A DNA stretch of 64,000 bases from Streptomyces sannanensis. Its GTDB lineage: Bacteria > Actinomycetota > Actinomycetes > Streptomycetales > Streptomycetaceae. Below, one piece after another: positions 46,630 to 53,690 of the stretch; position 1 is the stretch's first letter; every line of letters begins with the position of its first letter. The notes beneath the pieces were generated by a model that did no database searches, was not told the origin of the DNA, and was given only the letters and a program-made list of their open reading frames with translations. Where the stretch lies: contig NZ_BAAAYL010000001.1 in assembly GCF_039536205.1 (NCBI RefSeq), positions 62,001-126,000 on the forward strand, in the 5' to 3' direction. Position numbers and translations under genes: made by a program.

Positions 46630-47946
46630 GTGAAGACAACGAACGATCAAGCGGTGGCCGCAGGTCACAGCGTAGACCCGGTCCACTGGCAGGACGTATT
46701 CGAGGGCCTGATGAGCCGGATCGCGGGTCGTTTCGCGCGGGTGGAGCCCCGCCGCCGAGTCCGGCGGTTGGTGCTCGGACTCCTGTCGGACCTGCCTCGC
46801 AAGAACTGCTGGACGATCGCCGAGTGGGCCGGGGAGTCCACCCCAGACGCGATGCAGCACCTGCTCAGCCGGGCCAAGTGGGACGCCGACGCGGTCCGTG
46901 ATGACGTGCGGGGCTACGTGGTGGAGCACCTGCGCGACGAGCGGGCGGTGCTGGTGGTCGACGAGACCGGCGACGTGAAGAAGGGCACCGCCACGGTCGG
47001 TGTCCAGCGCCAGTACACCGGCACTGCCGGCAGAATCGAGAACGCCCAAGTTGCCGTCTACCTGGTCTACGCCGGTCAGCGCGGGCATGCCGCGGTGGAC
47101 CGGGAGTTGTACGTCCCGCGCTCCTGGACCGCCGACCCCGACCGCTGCCGGGCCGCCGGGCTTGGCGAGGAGACCGCTTTCGCCACCAAGCCGGAACTGG
47201 CTGCGCGGATGGTCGCCCGGTTCCTGGACGCCGGCCACCGGGCCGCGTGGGTTGCGGGCGACGAGGTCTACGGCGGTAACCCGAAACTTCGCACGGTGCT
47301 GGAGGAACGCGGCACCGGCTACGTCCTCGCGGTGGCCTGCTCGTACGAAGCCGCAACTGGAGCCGGCAAGTTCCGTGCCGACACCCTGGCCAAGAAGGTC
47401 CCCAAGCGGGCCTGGCAGAAGCTGTCGGCGGGGACCGGTGCGAAGGGCCACCGCTTCTACGACTGGGCCGTCATCGACCTCGCCGACCCCCGACCCGGGA
47501 GCCGCCAGATGCTGATCCGCCGCAACCGCAGCACCGGCGAACTCGCCTACTACCGCTGCTACTCGCCCGCCGCAGTGCCGCTGGCCGAGTTGGTGCGAGT
47601 AGCTGGATCAAGGTGGCGGGTGGAGGAGTTCTTCCAGTCCGGCAAGGGCCTGGCCGCACTGGACGAGCACCAGGTCCGCCGCTACACGTCCTGGTCCCGT
47701 TGGGTCACCCTCGCCATGCTCGCCCACGCCTTCCTCGCCGTCGTCCGAGCCGATGACCATGCCCGCCAACCGGCACCGAACGGCCTCATACCCCTCACCT
47801 GCAACGAGATCCAGCGCCTGTTCATCACTCTCGTCGTCCGGCCCGTCCACGATGCCGCACATCGGCTCGGCTGGTCCGACTGGCGACGCCGCCACCAAGC
47901 CCGATCCCAGGCCAGCCACTACCGGCGGCAAGCCGCTCAAGCGTGA
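46630..47946 (+). CDS. IS701-family transposase, copy B
   Basis: Same 438-residue DDE transposase as in copy A, without any difference in the predicted protein. It ends HQARSQASHYRRQAAQA, 24 bases before the right end of the element. The two intact copies in inverted orientation could move the intervening cutA segment as a composite unit. Confidence 0.93.
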   Translation: MKTTNDQAVAAGHSVDPVHWQDVFEGLMSRIAGRFARVEPRRRVRRLVLGLLSDLPRKNCWTIAEWAGESTPDAMQHLLSRAKWDADAVRDDVRGYVVEHLRDERAVLVVDETGDVKKGTATVGVQRQYTGTAGRIENAQVAVYLVYAGQRGHAAVDRELYVPRSWTADPDRCRAAGLGEETAFATKPELAARMVARFLDAGHRAAWVAGDEVYGGNPKLRTVLEERGTGYVLAVACSYEAATGAGKFRADTLAKKVPKRAWQKLSAGTGAKGHRFYDWAVIDLADPRPGSRQMLIRRNRSTGELAYYRCYSPAAVPLAELVRVAGSRWRVEEFFQSGKGLAALDEHQVRRYTSWSRWVTLAMLAHAFLAVVRADDHARQPAPNGLIPLTCNEIQRLFITLVVRPVHDAAHRLGWSDWRRRHQARSQASHYRRQAAQA

Positions 47947-47973
47947 AGATCACCATCTACAGCTGGAGTACTA

Positions 47974-49071
47974 GGGCGCGTATCGAGTTGTGATCAATTT
48001 GCGGGATTCGCCCTCGCGGCGGGGCCTGATCCGGTAGATCGTCTTGCATGACGCGGGTGCAGTTGACGGACGAGGAGTGGGAGTTCATCGAGCCGTACCT
48101 GCCAATCGGCAGGTTTGGCCCGTACCCCGAACGGCTGCGACAGCAATTCGAAGGCGTGATCTGGCGGTTCAGGACGGGCGGGCAGTGGCGGGAGATGCCG
48201 AAGGAGTTCGGTGCCTGGCCGACCGTCCACAACCGCTTCCGGCAGTGGAGGGATGCCGGCGTCTTCGAAGCCCTGCTGGAGGGCCTGATCGCGGAAGCCG
48301 CGAAGCGGGGTGAGGTGGACTTGTCCCTGGTCAGCGTGGACTCCACCACAGCCCGGGCCCACCACGACGCTGCCGGTACCCATCTCGGCCAGGACGTCAT
48401 GACCGCTCTGGAGAAGGCCGCCGTCGACGAGGAGAAGGCCCGGCAAAAGGGGGCGGCCCGGAAGAACAAGACGGGCAGGACGCCGGAAACGACCCCGAGC
48501 GGGAAGAACGACGGCACATCCGGCGCCGGCGCAAACTCCGGCTGAAAGCCGCCCTGCTCGGACGTTCGAGGGGCGGGCTGACCAGCAAGGTTCATCTCGC
48601 CGCCGACCGGAAGTGCCGTCCTCTGGCGTTCGTCCTGACCGCGGGGCAGGCCGCGGACAGCCCGCAGTTCATCCCCGTGCTCAAGAAGGTGCGGGTCCGC
48701 CTGCCCGTCGGCCGCCCCCGCACCCGCCCCGACGCGGTTGCCGGCGACAAGGCCTACTCGTCCCACGGAAACCGTGCCTACCTGCGGAAACGCCGCATCA
48801 AGGCGGTCATCCCGGAGAAGAAGGACCAGGCCGCCAACCGGAAGAAGAAAGGCAGCAGGGGCGGTCGGCCCGTCAGCCACGACGCCGACCTCTACAAGGA
48901 GCGGAATGCCGTCGAGCGGCTGATCAACAAGCTGAAGGCATGGCGAGGCATCGCCACCCGCTTCGACAAGACCCCTGAGAGCTACCTCGCCGGCCTCCAC
49001 CTCCGCGCCTCGATGATCTGGATCAAGGACCTCACGCGGACCACCCCTTGATCACAACCGAATACGCGCCC
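47974..49071 (+). mobile_element. IS5-family-like element (about 1.1 kb)
   Basis: The terminal inverted repeats are GGGCGCGTATCGAGTTGTGA at the left and, read inward from the right, GGGCGCGTATTCGGTTGTGA, both followed by TCAA. The ends are framed by CTA (left) and TAG (right), so the element sits in a CTAG-like target. It lies directly against IS701-like copy B. It encodes one transposase in two overlapping frames. Confidence 0.88.
48048..49051 (+). CDS. IS5-family transposase in two frames (probable -1 frameshift)
   Basis: Frame 1 (48048-48545, 165 residues) begins MTRVQLTDEEWEFIEPYLPI and holds the first catalytic Asp in LVSVDSTTARAHHDAAGTHL. Frame 2 (ending 49051) carries SRGGLTSKVHLAADRKCRPL, the second Asp in VAGDKAYSSHGNRAYLR and the Glu in KERNAVERLINKLKAWRGIA. 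The frames overlap from about 48444 on. A CAAAAGGGGG run at the start of the overlap could allow -1 slippage. Together they make a full-length enzyme, so this is more likely programmed frameshifting than decay. Confidence 0.8.
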
Positions 49072-49075
49072 TAGC

Positions 49076-50145
49076 TGTTCTGTCTCGGGAGGTTGTGGAC
49101 AGTGACAGGGGTCACGGCTGACCAATCTTGAAATGGGTGAGGGCCTTCTGGCCTGGTGTGGATTGCGACATCTGCACCAGCAACAGAAAGGCCCTCGTGC
49201 CCCACCGTAATGCACCCCTGAGCGAAACCGGCCGCCTGCGCCTGGCCCGCTGCGTCGTCGACGAGGGCTGGACCCTGCGCCGGGCCGCCGAACGCTTCCA
49301 GGTCTCACCCACGACAGCCCAGCGGTGGGCCGGCCGCTACCTCGAGCTGGGCGAGGCAGGCATGACCGACCGGTCCTCACGCCCGCAGCGCAGCCCGCGC
49401 CGGACCCCGACCCGCACCGAGCGGCGCATCATCAAGGTCCGCGTCCTGCGCCGGTGGGGGCCGGCCCGCATCGCCTACCTTCTCGGGCTGAACCCCGCGA
49501 CCGTCCACCGGGTCCTGACCCGCTACGGCCTGGCCCGTCTGACCCACCTGGACCGTGCCACCGGCCGCGTCATACGCCGCTACGAACGTGAACGCCCCGG
49601 CGAACTGGTGCACGTGGACATCAAGAAGCTCGGCAACATCCCCGACGGCGGAGGCCACAAGACCCTCGGACGCCAGGCCGGCCGCAAGACCCGCTCCGGC
49701 GTCGGTTACAGCTACCTGCACAACGCCGTCGACGACCACTCCCGCCTCGCCTACAGCGAGATCCTCGGCGACGAGAAGAAGGAGACCGCCGTCGGATTCT
49801 GGCAGCGGGCCCACGCCTTCTTCGCCCAGGCCGGGATCACCGTCGAACGCGTCCTGACCGACAACGGCTCCTGCTATAAATCCCACCTGTGGCGCAACTG
49901 CCTCACAGAGCAAGGGATTTCACACAAGCGGACCCGCCCCTACCGGCCCCAGACCAACGGGAAAGTCGAGAGGTTCAACCGCACCCTCCTCGACGAATGG
50001 GCCTACGCACAGCCCTACCGGAGCGAGACCGAGCGACGCGAGGCATACCCCGCCTGGCTGCACACCTACAATCACCACCGCGGACACACCGCGCTCAAGG
50101 GCCAACCACCCGCCAGCCGCGTCCCTAACCTCACGGGTCAGTACA
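49076..50145 (+). mobile_element. IS481-family element
   Basis: The left end is TGTTCTGTCTCGGGAGGTTG and the right end, read inward, TGTACTGACCCGTGAGGTTA: imperfect inverted repeats starting TGT. It is bordered by a perfect 6-base duplication CCTAGC (49070-49075 and 50146-50151), which fits the NCTAGN target known for Bordetella IS481. The duplicated site includes the last two bases of the adjacent IS5-type element, so IS481 inserted after it. Confidence 0.88.
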
Positions 50146-50150
50146 CCTAG
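49197..50150 (+). CDS. IS481-family transposase
   Basis: A 317-residue transposase with an N-terminal helix-turn-helix (CVVDEGWTLRRAAERFQVSP, TTAQRWAGRYLE) and an rve integrase core. The first Asp is in ELVHVDIKKLGNIPDGGGHK, the second in ERVLTDNGSCYKSH, and the Glu in RPYRPQTNGKVERFNRTLLD. The GTG at 49197 follows GAAAGG; the frame is open upstream to 49128. The stop codon TAG (50148-50150) lies outside the element, in the duplicated target CCTAGC. Confidence 0.9.
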   Translation: MPHRNAPLSETGRLRLARCVVDEGWTLRRAAERFQVSPTTAQRWAGRYLELGEAGMTDRSSRPQRSPRRTPTRTERRIIKVRVLRRWGPARIAYLLGLNPATVHRVLTRYGLARLTHLDRATGRVIRRYERERPGELVHVDIKKLGNIPDGGGHKTLGRQAGRKTRSGVGYSYLHNAVDDHSRLAYSEILGDEKKETAVGFWQRAHAFFAQAGITVERVLTDNGSCYKSHLWRNCLTEQGISHKRTRPYRPQTNGKVERFNRTLLDEWAYAQPYRSETERREAYPAWLHTYNHHRGHTALKGQPPASRVPNLTGQYT

Positions 50151-50151
50151 C

Positions 50152-50273
50152 AGCGTCTCCATGTGCGCCTCGACGAGACCCTGCACATCTGCCTCGACCT
50201 CAGCAAGACGCGGCATGACCTCGCTCACGCCGCTTTGCGATGCGTCCGTCCGGAACAACTTCAAGCCGACCAC
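50152..50273 (-). pseudogene. N-terminal fragment of a DUF5655/NucS-like endonuclease-domain protein, cut by the IS stack
   Basis: From a GTG at 50273 the frame reads [20 protein letters not shown] and PRLAEVEADVQGLVEAHMET, then LLG, and is interrupted at the IS481 target. In the family I recall, LKLFR opens the protein, and '...LIE.NMETLLGVRFLASEYSTG' leads into a restriction-endonuclease-like core. That core is not found beyond the IS elements on the left, so it has been deleted. Confidence 0.5.
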
Positions 50274-50371
50274 CCCCGTTATCGCATAGGAGATGGACAA
50301 CGTCGGACGGGCGGAGAATTGTTTCCGCAACCAGCACGAGGCACGTGAAGAACGTGTGCCGGAGGCCCGAT

Positions 50372-50560
50372 CGACTGGTTCAGCGCTCCGAGGCTTACCT
50401 CCCGGACGTCCGCAACTTCGGTGCGAAGTCCATCGCCGAGGTCATGGAAAAGCTCCCCGGGATGGGCCTGGCCCTGAAGGACAGCCCGCCCGGATTCAAC
50501 CCGCCCGCCGCCGCCTTCGACGCGGACGCGGGCTTCGTGGAGACCGAGCAGTACCGCTGA
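50372..50560 (+). pseudogene. fragment of rpoA encoding the end of the RNA polymerase alpha C-terminal domain
   Basis: [40 protein letters not shown], then GFNPPAAAF and [13 protein letters not shown] before the stop. This is the last 62 or so residues of actinomycete RpoA, including the RNFGAKS helix of the alpha-CTD and the conserved FVETEQY tail. The N-terminal and most of the linker are absent. The normal rpoA locus (ribosomal operon) is not here, so this is an ectopic partial copy. Confidence 0.8.
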
Positions 50561-50639
50561 GCCGCGCCGGTCATAAGACAAAGCGTCCAGGGACAGGAGA
50601 ACCTCACCGCTGTTTCGACGCCCTCAGGGGACCTCGGGC

Positions 50640-50735
50640 GGGTCGCGCCAACGTACAGCCAGGTGGACAGCGCCGAGTGCCGCAGGTCGTACAGCCGTTT
50701 CGCCGGCAGGGAGCTGACGAGAAGGGGGCGTTGCC
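50640..50735 (-). pseudogene. tyrosine recombinase fragment (RHxxxS box)
   Basis: The minus frame reads LLVSSLPAKRLYDLRHSALS and TWLYVGAT, which is the R-x-Y-D-L-R-H-x-x-x-S-x-W-L segment of integrases. The following residues (RPRSPEGVETAVRFSC) no longer match. It is a second, separate integrase remnant, about 7.6 kb from the first one. Confidence 0.6.
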
Positions 50736-50756
50736 CGAGGCCGGCACCTCGTGCAT

Positions 50757-52202
50757 TCAGATATAGAACTTGAACTGAGGCAGTGGCTCCCGGTCTGCGG
50801 GGATCTCCCTCATGATCTCGCCGACCAGCCCGGAGAACTTGATCGTGATCGGCAGGAGTCCGCCCAATGCGGCCGAGTTCCAATTGAGCTTCGTGAGCGC
50901 GAGGACTTCCTTCAGCAGAGCATCTCGCGAAGAATCCTGTCCGACATGGTCTGCGACCTGGAGCGGCGCCGGAACGTGCATCCCGTGGAACTCGTTGAGC
51001 GCGGATATGTAGCCCGTCGTGTACAGGTAGTCCAAGTCACCGAAAGTGAAACGGGTTCCGCGCAGCGGCGGGTACTTCGATGTGGTGATGAGACGTACCC
51101 GGCTCTGCACCTCAAGCGCCATCAGGTCGTAGCGCCGCACACGGGACTCGATCGCCGCGCGGAAGCCGTCACGTTCGTCCGGCCAGTAGCGCGAGGTCTT
51201 GTGGACCACGATGCGAGCCGGGGTCTGCTTCATGGCTGCCTCGTACCGGTCGAGTACCAGGGCCATCAGCTGGTGCGCGCCGTCAGCCGTCAGGTGAGGC
51301 GAACGACTCCCGGTCTTGTTCGGATCCCACTCGAATTCGTGTCCCCGGAGAACCAGTCCTTCCCCTCGCTCGTCAAACACCTGCACGAGGCTGGTCTGCA
51401 TCGTCGCATCCGCGCTACCCAGTGGCCGATAGAAGCCGATGCCGACGTAGCAGGTCCCAGGCGTAAGGCCGTACGGACTCCACGGATAGCCTCCCGCCTT
51501 GCAGTACATCGCGGTGAAGAAGTTCCAGGCGATGCGGGAGGGCGGTGTCCTGTCGCGCCCGTCGAGCGCGGGCGCTCGGACGATCTGCGTTGGTATGCGG
51601 AACTTCATGGCGCTCGCCTTGAGAGCCCGGCGCAGGTCGCGATGGACCGCGCCGGTCTCTTTGCCGGTGTAGTCGGCCGTGCCGCAGCGCGTCACGATCT
51701 GGTCGGACAGCGCGATCACGACGTAGTCGGGGACGCTGTCACGCTCTGCCAACTGCCGGAACTTGGCCTCGAACAGGGTCAAGGCAGCGTGGAAGCGGTC
51801 CTTCTGCGACTTGATCTCCAGTACCTGCCGCAGTTCGGTCTGCCCCAGTTCTTCATTCCACGCGTCGTCGAACTCCAGCGACGAGAAGAACCCGCGGTCG
51901 GGCATCCACCCAGGGAACTCCGGGTTGTTCAGATCCCCGCGTACGCCCTCGGCGCGACTGCTCATCCAGGTACGGGCCGCCTCGACGAGCTCGGCGGTAC
52001 CGATCAGCCCCACGCGCAGCCGGGTGGGATGGCGGCCCGATGCCGTCCAGGAACGCGGCCCGTAGCGTGCGATGCCGGCCTTGGGGTCAATGTGCAGGCC
52101 GTCGTCGGCGAACTGCAGCAGCGGTTCGGGAAAGTAGGTGCTAGCGATGAGCGACGGGGAGCCGGCGGGCGAGATCCTCGGTGGAGCAGGGCGTGCCGTC
52201 AT
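50757..52202 (-). CDS. short prokaryotic Argonaute (MID-PIWI), predicted catalytically inactive
   Basis: A 481-residue protein with the layout of short pAgos: no N or PAZ domain, a MID domain (about 60-215, with DYVVIALSDQIVTRC and RRALKASAMKFRIPTQIVRA) and a PIWI domain (220-481). Hallmarks are CYVGIGFYRPL (251-261), IVVHKTSRYWPDE (331-343), ITTSKYPPLRGT, LYTTGYIS, LTKLNWNSAALGGLLPITIK and the closing REPLPQFKFYI. The strand that holds the first catalytic Asp in active Agos reads VGIGF, so slicing is unlikely. Its ATG overlaps the stop of the HNH-APAZ gene by four bases. By analogy with SPARTA/SPARSA/SPARDA it would load a guide and switch on the partner nuclease. Confidence 0.88.
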   Translation of the reverse strand: MTARPAPPRISPAGSPSLIASTYFPEPLLQFADDGLHIDPKAGIARYGPRSWTASGRHPTRLRVGLIGTAELVEAARTWMSSRAEGVRGDLNNPEFPGWMPDRGFFSSLEFDDAWNEELGQTELRQVLEIKSQKDRFHAALTLFEAKFRQLAERDSVPDYVVIALSDQIVTRCGTADYTGKETGAVHRDLRRALKASAMKFRIPTQIVRAPALDGRDRTPPSRIAWNFFTAMYCKAGGYPWSPYGLTPGTCYVGIGFYRPLGSADATMQTSLVQVFDERGEGLVLRGHEFEWDPNKTGSRSPHLTADGAHQLMALVLDRYEAAMKQTPARIVVHKTSRYWPDERDGFRAAIESRVRRYDLMALEVQSRVRLITTSKYPPLRGTRFTFGDLDYLYTTGYISALNEFHGMHVPAPLQVADHVGQDSSRDALLKEVLALTKLNWNSAALGGLLPITIKFSGLVGEIMREIPADREPLPQFKFYI

Positions 52203-53494
52203 CGCAGCGTTTCCTCCGCGTCGTCGTCTTCGTCGGCGGCATCATCGTCCTCGCTCAGACCCTCCGCCTCGGCCCAGGTGAAGAGGTCGTCCACGTAGTC
52301 GACATTCTTGAAGGGCATGTCGTGCTCGGGGGGAATGCCCGGCCAGCGCACCTGTCCGCTACTCAGCGATGTCGAGACGATCAAATTCTGCCTGTCCGTG
52401 CCGAAGGGGAAGAAAATCCGCGGAGTGCTCCTGCCGAGGAAGTCCCGCCAGAACTGCACTTCGCCCAGGAGGTCGTGGTTGAAGAGGCGGGACTTCTTCC
52501 GGGTCACCTGCCGCCCGATGTACTTGGCCTGTATGGACTCGAAGCCGTCGGAGGTGACACGCAACTCGGGTCTGACGCTCAGGCACCACTGGTTGTCACC
52601 GATGAGGAAGAAGCGCAGCGAAACAGCACGGTGAAGCCAATAGTTGCGAGCCTCCCCGGTCGCTCGCTTCTTGGGCTGCCATACGACGCTCCGGGTCGCC
52701 CTGCTGGCATTCAACGGCCGGTATGGCACGGAGCGTTCAACGCCAGCAGCCTCCGGTTCGAAGTAGTAGCGGTGGTGGTCGTGGTCGAGCCGCAGTCCGA
52801 GACGTCCGGTGAGTTTGTTCAGCGACCGGTTCAGCAGCGCGACGTACCACCCCAGCCTGTCGGGATCCGTCCACCACTCCTTGGTGGAGAAGCGCTCGGT
52901 CTCCGTGCACGCCACCACGTCGACGAACGGGTTGCTGGTGTCCCGCAAGTCCTGGAATGCCCACAACCGCCCCTCACGCAGGATGAACGGCGTCATCGTC
53001 CCAGCAGATGCCGCGGCTGGCCGGACCTCGTTCTCCCGGCCGACAGAGCAAGGAGCTCCGTAGATGTAGCGCGGCATCTGCGTAACCGGCAGCACGTTGC
53101 TGTACACGGTGTCGTTGACCATCGGGGGCAGCTCCGTCGGCACGTTGGAACGCCCGCCAAGCCTGCGCTCGATCCGCTGTTCGTGAGTCTCCTTCATGGC
53201 GTGCAGACGCTCCACCGTGTACTTCGCCAGCGCACCTTCGGAGTCGATCAGCTGGTGATGCTGATTGCACAGCAAGATCAGGTTCTCGTACCGATTGCGC
53301 TCCTCCGGCGTCAACGGTGAATCGCCCCGCGGACCGTTCGGGCTCTCCGCCACGATGTGGGCCATCTCGCCAAGCACCACAACGGGGTCTTCCGGCGTCC
53401 CCTGAGCCGTCAGCAGTAAGCCGCATCCGGGAAAGGCGCAGATATTGCCGGAACGCTGGGTCAACTTGCGTTGCTGCGCGACAGGTACGGCCAC
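52199..53494 (-). CDS. HNH nuclease fused to an APAZ-type domain, partner of the short Argonaute
   Basis: A 431-residue protein. The HNH module is at the N-terminus: paired Cys19/Cys24 (NICAFPGCGLLL), His46 in GEMAHIVAESPNGP, Asn71, Cys76 and His79/His80 in NLILLCNQHHQLID. Residues about 130-410 form the APAZ-like region (RLWAFQDLRDTSNPFVDVVA, WTDPDRLGWYVALLNRSLNK, LRFFLIGDNQWCLSVRPELR, LLGEVQFWRDFLG), followed by an acidic tail EDDDAADEDDDAEE. The GTG at 53494 has GGAGGAGG just upstream; the open frame to 53776 is not coding. APAZ domains occur only with short pAgos. This makes a two-gene short-Ago/HNH system, a type I recall being called SPARHA. Confidence 0.88.
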   Translation of the reverse strand: MAVPVAQQRKLTQRSGNICAFPGCGLLLTAQGTPEDPVVVLGEMAHIVAESPNGPRGDSPLTPEERNRYENLILLCNQHHQLIDSEGALAKYTVERLHAMKETHEQRIERRLGGRSNVPTELPPMVNDTVYSNVLPVTQMPRYIYGAPCSVGRENEVRPAAASAGTMTPFILREGRLWAFQDLRDTSNPFVDVVACTETERFSTKEWWTDPDRLGWYVALLNRSLNKLTGRLGLRLDHDHHRYYFEPEAAGVERSVPYRPLNASRATRSVVWQPKKRATGEARNYWLHRAVSLRFFLIGDNQWCLSVRPELRVTSDGFESIQAKYIGRQVTRKKSRLFNHDLLGEVQFWRDFLGRSTPRIFFPFGTDRQNLIVSTSLSSGQVRWPGIPPEHDMPFKNVDYVDDLFTWAEAEGLSEDDDAADEDDDAEETLR

Positions 53495-53690
53495 AACACC
53501 TCCTCCAGGTAACCCACATGCTACGGACGACCTCTGACAAAGGCCCTCCCTCGCACAGGAGTGCGAACCATCGGGGCTCCGCTGCGTCGCAGCACCCGCT
53601 GGTGGGTCGTCACCGCGTCGGCCCAGCCTCTGATCTGCTGACCACTGGTTGTGCTGTCTTCGCTCAGTTCCTCGACCTGCTCGGCGAAAG
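53495..53690 (-). promoter_or_regulatory. leader region of the HNH-APAZ/pAgo operon
   Basis: 196 bases between the helicase stop and the HNH-APAZ start hold no gene. Apart from the ribosome site (GGAGGAGG), no promoter boxes or terminator are clear. It is enough space for an independent promoter, which would separate the pAgo operon from the helicase-nuclease pair upstream. Confidence 0.4.

Larger units (their letters stand above)
46018..47970 (+). mobile_element. IS701-family-like element with passenger gene, copy B (1953 bp)
   Basis: Inverted copy of the element at 43067-45019, with the same length, ends and both genes. The flanks are CTAA (left) and CTAG (right). The right end abuts an IS5-type element with only CTA between them. 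The two copies form a 1953-bp inverted repeat around 998 bases holding cutA. Confidence 0.9.
49070..50151. repeat. 6-base target-site duplication flanking IS481
   Basis: CCTAGC at 49070-49075 and again at 50146-50151. The duplication is perfect and of NCTAGN form. It shows that the element arrived by ordinary transposition and has not been rearranged since. The other IS ends in this stack lack such a duplication. Confidence 0.85.

Noticed and set aside
48048..49051. IS5-type transposase as a pseudogene
   Set aside because: Both halves and the inverted repeats are intact, and the overlap with a slippery run is more like programmed frameshifting.
50395..50883. 162-codon minus-strand frame as a complete gene
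   Set aside because: Only the short KRLYDLRHSALSTWL part resembles a protein (an integrase box); the rest overlaps the rpoA fragment and the end of the pAgo gene in other frames.
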